64,000 nucleotides of DNA from Sorex araneus (Eukaryota > Chordata > Mammalia > Eulipotyphla > Soricidae), in contig NC_073311.1 in NCBI RefSeq assembly GCF_027595985.1, positions 51,623,292 through 51,687,291 of the forward strand, written 5' to 3'. The notes beneath the pieces were generated by a model. That model worked only from the letters and a program-made list of their open reading frames with translations. It was not told where the DNA came from and made no database searches. Shown here piece after piece: positions 11,601 through 20,399 of this stretch. A program made the translations under genes and the position numbers. Every line of letters begins with the position of its first letter. The stretch's first letter is position 1.

Positions 11601-12317
11601 AAAATGAGAGATCTGTTCTTTAATATTATAAAATCTTTAGTGGAGGTGAGATCATCTGTAAAAGTTTCCTTTTTTTAAAAATTTTAAAAATTTACTTACA
11701 ATGAGTAGTAATCACTCTAATTATTATAATGCACACCAAGACAAAGCAAATTATTCCCAGGACCCCAGCAATGAGCTTCTCTGGAGGTGACAGTAATCCT
11801 ATGGGATTGAAATGAAAACACTGAGAATAGAAAGATGGAGAGAACTATTTAGAAGTGCGATTCTGTTACCATTTTGGACTCTAGGTCCATTGCAATCTTT
11901 CTCCCAGAACACTGCATTGCATTTTTAGCAAGTGCATAGCTCTATGATTTGTTCAACAATGCCTAAACAAAACTAGTCTTCAGAATTCATATTAGAATAT
12001 CATATTCAAATTAACTCTCTGATTGTCCAAAATGAAAAATACTGAGTTTCCTCTCTTCTCTCTCCCAACACTCTGCAACCCAACTGCCCGTTCTCGAACT
12101 GTTACATCTTACATGTATATAAAAGTTTACCTTTGCAGTGGTAGTTCTTGTCATTTGCCTGAGGAGACTGAGTAGCATTTTGAAGATTTAATTCTGCATA
12201 GTATATTTCTTGTTCTGTTCCTGAAGTGAAGCCTTTAGCACCTCTAGGTTTTATTTGTTGTTTTTTTGACTTTTTAGTCAAATTTAGCTCTGCATATGTT
12301 GTTTTTTCATTACTCAT
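7070..12317 (-). CDS. KLRC1: NKG2A-like NK receptor (KLRC family), complete gene
   Basis: Coding exons: complement join of 7070-7184, 7472-7572, 10047-10216, 10693-10752, 11700-11798 and 12131-12317. The total is 732 bases, 243 residues (human NKG2A has 233). All junctions are GT-AG, with phases 1,1,1,0,2. Residues 1-62 are cytoplasmic, with TTYAEL near residue 8 and IYYAEL near residue 40. The transmembrane segment is about 71-92 and carries Arg90. The stalk has NNSS and NTTS N-glycosylation sites. The CTLD keeps CAHCP, NNCYY, SWIE, the WVG motif, HHPW and the C-terminal CKHKL. By family knowledge it is a type II membrane protein of NK cells that pairs with CD94 and binds MHC class I-type ligands, recruiting phosphatases through ITIMs. 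Met at 12317 is chosen over the upstream in-frame Met at 12344 because the protein then aligns with human NKG2A from its first residue. Paralog naming (KLRC1 against another KLRC) is by motif content only. Confidence 0.92.
7472..7572 (-). CDS. KLRC1: KLRC coding exon 5 (CTLD second part)
   Basis: This 101-base exon has acceptor AAATAG and donor GTAAGT. It encodes [15 protein letters not shown], then [14 protein letters not shown]. The WVG motif and HHPW are the family hallmarks. NTT and NGS are potential glycosylation sites. Phase is 0 in and 2 out, as in human KLRC genes. Confidence 0.95.
7868..8045 (-). mobile_element. SOR-type SINE, long form, antisense, 5' truncated
   Basis: It starts TGTCACTGTCATCTCG, passes through GAGACTTGTTGTTACTG and GCATATCAAATATGCC, and stops after CTCCGAGAAAGAGA without reaching the promoter boxes. 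It is absent from copy B near 19765. An older SINE fragment shared by both copies follows at about 8165-8310 (CAGGGATCACTCCTGGAGG). Confidence 0.75.
8593..8672 (+). repeat. (CT)n / (CTGG)n microsatellite
   Basis: A CT dinucleotide run passes into CTCTGG and CTGG repeats. A longer, differently interrupted CT tract stands at the equivalent place in copy B (20284-20395). Confidence 0.9.
9283..9522 (+). mobile_element. SOR-type SINE, long form, sense
   Basis: It starts GAGACTGGAGCCATAGCACA, has an A box (TAGCACAGCGGG) and B box (GGGTTGATTCC), then GAGAGTATCCC, GGCGTACTCAATATGCC and a GACAGTGCTACAGTGC end. It lies just past the last base at which copies A and B can be aligned. Confidence 0.9.
10047..10216 (-). 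CDS. KLRC1: KLRC coding exon 4 (CTLD first part)
   Basis: 170 bases, acceptor TTAATAG, donor GTAAGT, phase 1 in and 0 out. It encodes [19 protein letters not shown], then [20 protein letters not shown] and SEEEM. By alignment with human NKG2A, the first Cys of CAHC is the candidate for the disulfide with CD94. The CPPEGF position has Phe where human has Trp. Confidence 0.95.
10693..10752 (-). CDS. KLRC1: KLRC coding exon 3 (stalk)
   Basis: A 60-base exon, phase 1 on both sides, acceptor TTCTTCTAG and donor GTGAAT. It encodes [20 protein letters not shown] and aligns with the human NKG2A stalk (NNSS and TQK shared). It contains two N-glycosylation sequons. Confidence 0.92.
11071..11640 (+). 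repeat. Tandem duplication, two units of about 285 bp
   Basis: GAGAAATTAC begins units at 11071 and 11356. Both run through ATCTCCCTCTGTATTTGGTT, CTAGTCTATATATACTTG and ATTATAAAATCTTT. The array lies in the KLRC intron between coding exons 3 and 2, and ends about 60 bases before the exon 2 donor. Confidence 0.92.
11700..11798 (-). CDS. KLRC1: KLRC coding exon 2 (transmembrane)
   Basis: A 99-base exon, phase 1 on both sides, acceptor CCCATAG and donor GTAAGT. It encodes [18 protein letters not shown], then [15 protein letters not shown]. The stretch from about residue 71 to 92 is the membrane span. Arg90 sits where human NKG2A has Ile and one residue from the membrane Lys of human NKG2C. The start GLLSPPEKL resembles NKG2C more than NKG2A. 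Confidence 0.95.
12131..12317 (-). CDS. KLRC1: KLRC coding exon 1 (cytoplasmic tail)
   Basis: 187 bases from ATG to the donor GTAAAC, ending in phase 1. It encodes [13 protein letters not shown], then [21 protein letters not shown] and NDKNYHCK. It is collinear with human NKG2A over all 62 residues. The second tyrosine motif (IYYAEL) fits the ITIM consensus. The first (TTYAEL) has Thr at the -2 position. Confidence 0.95.
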
Positions 12318-12359
12318 CTCTGCAGCTAAGTTAATGCCAGGCACTGCGCTCTAAGGTAA

Positions 12360-13405
12360 GTAGATTTGAGAAAAATAGTACATAACAGCAACGTGGTAGA
12401 ACAGGAACTGGGTGGGGTGGAGGGTGTGTACTAGAGTTCATTCCACAGTTGAAGAATCTACAGCTATTATATAAATTCTTGGGTCCTTAAATAAGGGTCT
12501 CATGGCAAAAAAAAATAAGAAAAACTTTATTTATAAAATATTCTATAATTGACAATATTTTATTACTGGAATGATACACATTGAAAATCTGTGAGGAATC
12601 AAGATTCTGACAGTAATATGCCTATTTATTTAAAGTCAGATTGTAATGATTTAATAACATGAAAATGAATACCTGTGTTAAAATTAAAACTGTCATCAAA
12701 AAGTCACTGGTGATTATCAGTATTTTGAAATATAATAATCACTAAAGACAGTTTATAATCTTCAAATTATAATAGGAAAGTAATTATTGAATAGCTTGAG
12801 GCTGAAATAGGAAAATGGCATACATTTCAAGTTATTGCATTATGCACATTACATTGTAATTATTTACATATTTAGCATCATAAAAGTAATTTATTAACAA
12901 TTTAGTAACAATAGTAGGCAACAACTTCTGAATGTGAGTGGACAGAGAACTGGAAAAAAATCTTAAGTTCACAAAATATACAACATCAGGTATAATGTCT
13001 CAAGAATTCTAAATCTAAAGTTGCTATTTATCATTATTTATCATTGTTCATCTTATGGGTGGTTATCAGCTATAGCAAATAATAATTGTTTAAAATAAAT
13101 AAGCTATACACAAAAGAGATTGCTAAGTGGTCTTTTTACTTATAATATTGAGGATTTTAAGGAAAAATGTAAAGAATACCATGTTGTAAAATGTTACATA
13201 ACATAGTAAATTTATTCAAAATATAAAACTGAAATCTAAAATATAAAAGAAATCACAAATGTACTTACTTTAGATAAATGAGTTCAACAAATGAAAGTGT
13301 TGGTTTACAAAAAAACATGTGGGTGCCAATTTCCAGAAATATCCTATGATCAGTGAAGTTCACTTCAGCTATCTAAGTGATTTAAATAATTCACATAAGG
13401 TAATT
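12360..13405. other. AT-rich DNA upstream of KLRC exon 1
   Basis: No coding exon was found. Any 5' UTR exon and the promoter of the minus-strand KLRC gene would lie here, but I cannot place them. From about 13410 the sequence becomes duplicon copy B. Confidence 0.4.
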
Positions 13406-13685
13406 TCTAAGTCTTTTGTTAATTACCTTTTCAAATTTATTGTGACAACAAAAAAATTGTCAGTTCTAACTACTTTCAAGTTTTTGAAATTTCTAAATTA
13501 AATTTTATGCTTATAAAAGCTTGAAATTTCACATGAAAATATGTTTGTGGGAAATATAAAGCATTAAAGTATACTCAACTAAATCACCATAAATTTGATT
13601 AAATATGAAATAATTACTCAATGTGATATTCAGTGACTTATTATCCAATGATACCTAGCTTTCTCCCTTTACATGAATGTTTATT

Positions 13686-13703
13686 AAAATGTTACAAGTC
13701 AAG
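13686..13703 (+). repeat. Target-site duplication, left copy
   Basis: The 18-base AAAATGTTACAAGTCAAG is repeated exactly at 15046-15063. Copy A at about 1536-1555 has one diverged version and no insertion. Confidence 0.92.
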
Positions 13704-13853
13704 TCCCACTTCGCCGCGCCCGCCGCTCCAGTATGACTGAGGAGGACAAGAGAGCTGCTTTGGACACCAGCATTCCACTGAACAACCTGCAGTATATGAT
13801 TTGAGCGTTTCCGCCAGGCCCCCCGTGCGGGGGCCCGGCGTTTCTCTTTTTTT

Positions 13854-13902
<49 letters not shown>

Positions 13903-15045
13903 TCTCCTGGGCACAGCACAGCTTCCACCCCACTTCTCTGAGCACAAAATGGAGACACGCACCCAACTGCATGGCGTGGCTGGCGGGAGATCGATGGTGG
14001 GGAAGTACCGGTCTCCGTCCACCTCGGACACTTTCCCACTTCCGCCCGTGCAGGGGCCCGGTATTTCTCTAGGTTTTCCCATCTTATTAGCACCATAAAA
14101 GGATAAAAGATTGTAGCGATAGAATTTCAGGCAGAATTTTCCCTGGACTTTATACAGAAACCCCAAACCGCGCGACCTAATGTCATCTAATCATCAGCAA
14201 TATGAAATGGTTCCTTTTTAACGGGTCGGACTTTGGTGGGAAACCCTAACAAGAATAGTAAGTTTTTTGTTGAAATATTGAAGGCAACCAAAATGGTAGC
14301 CATCTCTCTAGATTGAACTAAGCCATATCCCCACGCCAGTTGAGAAGAAATATCTTTCTTTCTCGGGAAGAAACGCGGCGTGGCGTTAACCATAGTATGA
14401 TGTCCATTAAGTTGACACGGACCTGGTGGCATGGGAATGGGATACAAGGGAATAAAGTATTATGTACATGGAACAGCGGGACGCTGGTGGAATCACGAGT
14501 CGGGGCCGATACCAGCGCACTACTTTTGGTTCCAGAAACTGCAGACTTTCTACCAGACTATCAACTAAGCCAGAGCCCCACGCCGGCTGATGACAGGATA
14601 TAACCATCTTTTCCGGTTTTTTTTCCTTTGTCAGGCACCGTGGTGAATACTAAACAGGCGTGAACTCAGTGGCGCGGGACGAGGGGGGAAAAAATAGAAA
14701 AGATATGTAACAAACAACGGGACTTAATATCTTTACATTCTCAGCAATGGAGAACTATCAAATGATTCCTTGACAATAGGACTGTCTTTTTCCTATTGGC
14801 GGGAAACCCCAGCAACAATAGCGAGTTATGTGTTGAAACATAGAATGTAACCAAGATAAACGAAATGAAACTTATCAATTACAAGGGCGGGGACGGGGGG
14901 GTGCGGGAGGGGGCAGGAGGTATACTGGGGTGGTTGGTGATGGAATAGGGGCATTGGTGAAGGGAAGGGTGTTTGAGTATTGTATAATAGACATAATCCT
15001 GAGAACTATGTAACCCTCCACATGGTGATTCAATAAAATGAAAAA
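13704..15045 (+). mobile_element. Composite non-autonomous retroelement with L1-type tail
   Basis: A 1342-base insertion between exact 18-base direct repeats. The 5' end is CpG-rich (CGCCGCGCCCGCCGC) and is followed by a hairpin-like GGCCCCCCGTGCGGGGGC, then (CT)n at 13857-13898. The middle holds paired modules: GTGGGAAACCCTAAC near 14237 against GCGGGAAACCCCAGC near 14799, and GAACTAAGCCATATCCCCAC near 14316 against CAACTAAGCCAGAGCCCCAC near 14563. The 3' end, from about 14880, matches L1 tails in this window and finishes GTGATTCAATAAAATG plus A's. No reverse-transcriptase-like frame is visible, so mobilisation by L1 in trans is inferred. Confidence 0.8.
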
Positions 15046-15063
15046 AAAATGTTACAAGTCAAG
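15046..15063 (+). repeat. Target-site duplication, right copy
   Basis: Exact repeat of 13686-13703, directly after the A-rich tail of the inserted element. Confidence 0.92.
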
Positions 15064-15109
15064 ACCTAACTTATTCAGGCAGAAATATAGATGCTGTTAT
15101 CTATCTACT

Positions 15110-15860
15110 TGTTTGTTTGGATTTAGGGTCTCACCCAGAAGTACTCTGGTTCTGTGCTCCGGGATCGTTACTGGTTGGCACATGGACCAAATGAGGTACA
15201 GGCGATCAAATCTGGGCCTGACTTATACAAGGTAGTTTGGCTCCAAGATCATTTTTTTTAAAGCAGGGAGGGCACACTTGGCAGTACTCAGGTTCATTTC
15301 TGAGTCAGCGCTCATGGATGACTATTTGCAGTGCTCAAGGGGCCATATGTGGTGCCAAGATCAAACCAGGGTCAACAGTGCAGGGCAACCTCCCTACCCA
15401 CCTTACTATTATTTGAGCTCATTCAAGACACTATTTTTAAACTACCACTTAATAAAAAAGGGGACAAACAGAAAAGTAGCTTTAATTGTGTTTGTTAGGG
15501 TTTAGGGCCACACTGCAATGCTCAGTACTTATTCTCATGCTTCGGGATCATTTTTCTGCAGTTGCTCAGGGGACTATCTGAGATGTCAGGGAGGGAAGTT
15601 GGAGGGGCCAGGCACATGGCCAGTGCACTGACTACTGCTGTCCTATCTCTCAGCTCTATGGCAAAAGCAGATTGGGAGTGGGGCAGCGGGGGAGAGCTTG
15701 TTTTGTGGTGACCCCTGGCTATGCTTACGGCTTACTCCAGGCTCTATGCTCATGGTCACTCCTGGCTGGGATTGGGGCCCGACAAGTAGTGACAGAGACT
15801 GAATCTGATTCAGCCATGTGCAAGGGCCCGACCCACTTCATTATCATTTGGCCCCCAAAA
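15110..15860 (-). mobile_element. Old SINE fragment cluster (copy B)
   Basis: Counterpart of 1595-2330, with the same order of four diverged antisense SINE-like segments (for example GATCAAACCAGGGTCAAC near 15360). Confidence 0.6.
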
Positions 15861-16024
15861 GTAGACTTTTAAATCACAAATCAAAAGACACAATGACATC
15901 AAAAGAAGTGCATCATTAAATCTTGGAGTCTAGTTTATACCTAAAGGAATTCTTTTAATGATTTCCCATTGTTGTATCCACAAAGAAGTCTATCATTCCT
16001 ATGGAAGTTCACTTCTAAACTGCT

Positions 16025-16264
16025 CACTGTCACTGTCATCCCCATTGTTCATCGATTTGCTTGAGCAGGCATCAGTAACATCTCCATTGTGAGACTTGTT
16101 ACTGTTTTTGGCATATTGAAGATGCTGCGATTAGCTCACCAGGCTCTGCCTTATGGGCGGGATACTCTCGGTAGCTTGTCAGGCTCTCCGAGAGGGGCAG
16201 AGGAATTGAACCCTGGTCAGCTGTGCATAAGGCAAATGCCCTATCCGCTGTGCTACCGCTCACT
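16025..16264 (-). mobile_element. SOR-type SINE, long form, antisense
   Basis: It starts GTCACTGTCATCCCC and ends TGTGCTACC. It is flanked by GCTCACT at 16022-16028 and 16258-16264. It is absent from copy A near 2478, where the two flanks are joined. Confidence 0.88.
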
Positions 16265-16734
16265 GGAGAATGAATTTAGACAAAATCTAGCTTTATCTTT
16301 ATGAAATCTAGGAAATTTTCACACAATTCATTGTTGTATTTTAATAATCTGTACTAATTTAAGGATTCTATAAATGGAAAATGGCTAAATATATGCATTT
16401 TTCTAATGATTCCATTTTTATTAAGTCAAAAGGAGAGAAATAAAAAAAGCGCCTACCATCAAAATAAACTGGGCATGTCGTGGTAGAAGGGAAATTGGGG
16501 ACATTGGTGGTGGAAAATGTACACTGGGTGAAGTGACAAATGTTGCAGCATTAAAAAGTTAAATGATATTTTTCACTTTCCATTAGTCATATTATGAAAT
16601 TGTAAGACTAAAATCATTCACTAATTCACCAGATAGGGCCATGCTCACTAATGCTGCCCTTTTTAATTTGAAGTATTTGAAGTTTTATACCCATTTTATC
16701 ACTTTGTTTTCTTTTTAAATTAAATAGTGTCACA

Positions 16735-16810
16735 TAAAAAATAATACAATTTGGGCGTCCTGGTGGGAAAGAAAAAAAATTAAAAAATAATAAAAAATAA
16801 TACAATTTGG
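16735..16810 (+). mobile_element. 36-base micro-insertion with 20-base target-site duplication
   Basis: TAAAAAATAATACAATTTGG occurs exactly at 16735-16754 and at 16791-16810. Between them is a 36-base insert that starts GCGTCCTGGTGGGAAAG and becomes A-rich. A long exact direct repeat around a short A-tailed insert is the signature of an extremely truncated L1-mediated retroposition. Copy A near 2955 has no such insert. Confidence 0.75.
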
Positions 16811-17382
16811 TACATGAGAATATATGGTTGATTCTGGAGTTATTTACAAAATAAAATAAAATAATAACCATTTAAAAATAATTGATTATTATTCACTTAT
16901 GATGATGTGAGTAAATACACATATTACTATTTAGGATGATGGCAATACGAAAAATGACTATATTGGAAATCAAAAATCAAATTAGCATATAACATATGTG
17001 GCACTAAAACTATACATTGTGGAGAAACTAAAACAAGTTCAAAGAAATAGTAGTGTTCAGTATAAAAGAGTAACTAACTTATATGTAAAATTAATTCTAT
17101 CAATATTTTTGAAACCTAAAAATATGCATAGTTCTTATGACATAAAAATATTTATTTGCACAATAAATGTAATTGGAAAATTATTTACATTCAATGAAAA
17201 TATTTATACAAATATATTTTTATTTCAGAAATACATTTAATAAACATTTAGAATAATAAAGTTTAATACATGAAAGAATATATTAAAAAAAGAAATCAAT
17301 TGAGTCAGATTTGGAAATAAAAAAAGGAGCAAGGAAAGTAAAAGAAAGAAACTGATAATTATTAGAAACATATGACATTATC

Positions 17383-17632
17383 AGGATGGAGCAATTGCAC
17401 AGTGGGTAGGGCTTTTGCCTTGCATGCAGTCAACCTGGGTTCAATTCCTCCGCCCCTCTCTGAGTGCGAGCTACCGAGAGTATCCCACCCGCACGGCAGA
17501 GCCTGGCAAGCAACCTGTGGCATATTCAACATGCCAAAAACAGTAACAACAGGTCTCACAGCAGAGACATTACTGGTGCCTGCTCAAGGATATTGATGAA
17601 CAAAGGGACAACAGTGCTACAGTGCTACAGAA
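17383..17632 (+). mobile_element. SOR-type SINE, long form, sense
   Basis: It starts GGATGGAGCAATTGCACAGT, has B box GGTTCAATTCC, and ends GACAACAGTGCTACAGTGCTAC. It is absent from the matching place in copy A near 5500. Confidence 0.88.
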
Positions 17633-18044
17633 ACAGATGATAATGCAAAATTGTAAATACATTTTAATCTCTACAGAAACTAAAAAATCCTAGAAAATGA
17701 AAATTACAAAGATGCAGTACAACAAATAGACACAGAACTCCTTTGCACTATCCAATGTGACACCAAAGCAAACAAAATATACATGGTAAGGGCTATTTTC
17801 CTTGCAGCTGAATCCTGTTTGATCTACAGCACCTCATATGTTTCCCCAGATCATTGCCAGGAATCACCCCTCTTCAATGCTCCTGAGCACTGCTGGAGTA
17901 CTTCAATATCTGCCGTATATATATATGTATATATACATATATATGTACACATATATATGAGCACCCTTCAATGGTGTAGACATATATATGATATAGACAT
18001 AGACATATATAGATGTCTATATGTCGATATGTCAATGATACAAA

Positions 18045-18049
18045 CCTGT

Positions 18050-18088
<39 letters not shown>

Positions 18089-18115
18089 TGTCTGTCTGTC
18101 TGTCTTTCTGTCTGT
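18045..18115 (+). repeat. (GT)n followed by (TCTG)n microsatellite
   Basis: A GT run passes into TCTG repeats. Copy A has only a short GT run at about 5995-6010, so the tract expanded in copy B or shrank in copy A. Confidence 0.92.
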
Positions 18116-18673
18116 GAGTCCTATCATACAATTACTATCAGGTGATATAATAGTGAATGCTTCCTTATCTAGCTTTGATAAAATCTAAGTATATAGTTAT
18201 AAATAAAAACTTATTCCAACCTGTGATATTGCGTTAAGAAAACATCTCAATATAAATATAAATACACACAGATTTTAAAAACAAAAATAGCACATCCACT
18301 TACTGTAGATTTATTTTAGAAGTGGAGGATTATTTTAACATTATTTCACAAACATAAAATGGAAAATATTTGCTATTCCATTTAAAAAAAAATAAAAACT
18401 ACCATCACTCTTTATTGAATCTAGTAAAAAAATGGGAATATTTTTCTATTGAAAAAATGTGAATTACTTTAATGTAAGTATGAAAAAAATTCAATAAATC
18501 TCATACTTGGGATGAAATATAGAAATAATTTCCCTGAAATAGGAAGAAACTTTACGGTAATTACTAAAACTTAATTTTGTACATTTCAATTTGGTAAGGT
18601 CATTATTAGATGCAAAATTAGTTGTTCTCTTTAAGATTATCAATTTATTCAATAGAATCCATATATAGCTGTA

Positions 18674-18791
18674 CTAATTCTGAAGTTTATGCTTGCACCA
18701 ATATGAATTTAGACTATTGCAAATCTCTGCACGGAGGATAGATGAGAATAATAAAACACAGTTACATTCTCCATCTGAAGTTTTCTTAATC
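18674..18791 (-). CDS. KLRC paralog coding exon 6 (CTLD third part)
   Basis: 118 bases, acceptor CCATTACAG. It encodes IKKTSDGECNCVLLF, then SSILRAEICNSLNSYWCKHK and LQN, then TAG. It is one codon longer than the copy A exon. The three conserved cysteines remain (NCVLL, EICN, YWCKHK), and an extra Cys (GEC) lies two residues before the first. Confidence 0.85.
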
Positions 18792-18982
18792 CTGTAATGG
18801 AAAAAAAGGCATAAATATGTTAGCACTTTTTAGCGGCAAACTCACTAGTCAGTAACACTTTCTGTGTAAAAAAAAATTAATGTATTGAAGATGGAAAAGA
18901 TGATTGGGATCAGAAGACTAATCACTCCATACTTTAAAATTTATATGAAAAAATCGTTAACAAGCAACAAGAGATTAATAGA

Positions 18983-19260
18983 GCACAGTTATGTTCTCAA
19001 AATGATTTATTTAAATTCTGTAATGAGAGTAATGCATAAATACATTGTCAGTTTTTAGCAGGAGAATCACTATACAGTAACATTTTTGGGGAAAGGAATG
19101 TAAAAGGAATAAACTATTATATTAAAAGTGACAAAATGAAATTTTCAAGTATTTTGAAGTAAGGACAACTAACCACTTCATACTTTAATATTTGCATAAA
19201 AATTCATTTAAAAACAATATTTTCTTTATGCTATTATTTAGCATGTTAATTAAGATTATT
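18983..19260 (-). pseudogene. Remnant of a further KLRC exon 6 with its upstream intron
   Basis: CACAGTTATGTTCTCAAAAT near 18984 and GCATAAATACATTGTCAG near 19032 repeat, in diverged form, the acceptor-side end of exon 6 and its intron at 18757-18975. The exon-like part is only about 35 bases (18984-19017), so this is a local tandem duplication that copied the exon edge but not the rest. Confidence 0.7.
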
Positions 19261-19318
19261 ATGAAATCTTGTATTTTCTCTATACATTTAAAATAGTTAA
19301 AGGAAATAAAAAACTTAC

Positions 19319-19419
19319 ATTAGTTTGGAAGTTGAACCATTTATTGATGTCCATGGATGGTGTCTGCTGTCACGAAATATATCAACCCATAATGGAGGTG
19401 ATATGGACGCCAAAAATTT
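19319..19419 (-). CDS. KLRC paralog coding exon 5 (CTLD second part)
   Basis: 101 bases, acceptor GGGATAG, donor GTAAGT. It encodes KFLASISPPLWVDIF, then RDSRHHPWTSINGS. Asp replaces the conserved Gly of the WIG or WVG motif, and Leu replaces Ser before it. The FRNTT glycosylation site of copy A has become FRDSR. Confidence 0.88.
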
Positions 19420-20283
19420 CTATCCCAGAAACATTCAATGTGTATGATGAGAAATTTTATTATTTTAAAGATGCAAATAGTTGTTTTTTCAAAGGATTCT
19501 TAATTAAAAAATAAAAAAGCAGTGCTTTTTTCACTTTGACAGAAATAGAGATAGATTATTAATGCTTTTCACATTGTCTAAAATTTTATTATTATTTTGT
19601 TTTGATTTAAATTCCTAGATATAAAAAATTAGCAAGTTTGGTCTGTTTCTTATTTAACAAAGAAAATGAGGTGCGCATAATTTATTTATGTTGATAGAAA
19701 TAACACACTAAATACATTTCCAGCTACTGTGACATTTATTTCCCCAGACCTTGACACAAATTAATGATAACTTTTACAGTTTTACTCAAGATTGATTTTA
19801 CAAGGATTTAACAAAAGATTTTATAAGGGATTGGCAGTGAGGAAATTAACAATAATTGGATGTCCAAAATTATTTGTTTAGGGGCTACACCAAGTTGTGC
19901 TCAGGGATCACTCCTGGAGGTACTTGGGGGACATATGTGGTACCAGGGGTCAAACTAGGGTTAGTTTCCTCAAGGTCATAAGGCCGTCCCTTACCCCTGT
20001 ACTAGCTCTAAGCCAACAACTGCTCTCATTTTTAGCAAGATAAAGCAAAGAACAATCCCTCTTTACTGAAAGAGTCCAACAATTGGGTCAAGCTTCCATA
20101 GACTTATTTCTGTTAGTCCCTGCTAATAACATTATTAAATGAAATTCGAATAGGTGAAAAGTTTTCTCCTGAGTTATGAAACAACAGGTATGAAAAAACC
20201 ACTATTACAGATCACCAACAGAAGACCTAGACTTGCTGCTTCCCAACATCAAACTACATAAGAGGTGGCTCAGGGCAGCCATT

Positions 20284-20395
20284 CTCTCTCTCTGTCTCTC
20301 TGTCTCTCTCTTTCTCTCTCTGTCTCTCTCTCTCTCTCTCTATTGCTCTCTCTCTCTTTCCTTCTCCTTCTTTCTTCCCTCTCTCTCAACTAACC
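20284..20395 (+). repeat. (CT)n-rich tract
   Basis: Pyrimidine-rich run of CTCT, TCTG and CTTC units, the copy B counterpart of 8593-8672. Confidence 0.9.
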
Positions 20396-20399
20396 ACAA

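Larger units (their letters stand above)
18674..19419 (-). pseudogene. Second KLRC locus, coding exons 5 and 6 only
   Basis: Two exons of a second NKG2-type gene: complement 19319-19419 and 18674-18791. Both keep reading frame, GT-AG sites and phases 0 and 2, and the stop aligns with KLRC copy A. Exons 4 to 1 are not visible: homology to copy A ends near 23025 and an N gap starts at 23095. It could therefore be an intact gene broken by the assembly, or a truncated paralog. It shows coding changes at conserved places (WVD for WVG, extra Cys in exon 6), which fits relaxed constraint or divergence. I classify it as partial and possibly pseudogenic, not proven dead. Confidence 0.6.
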
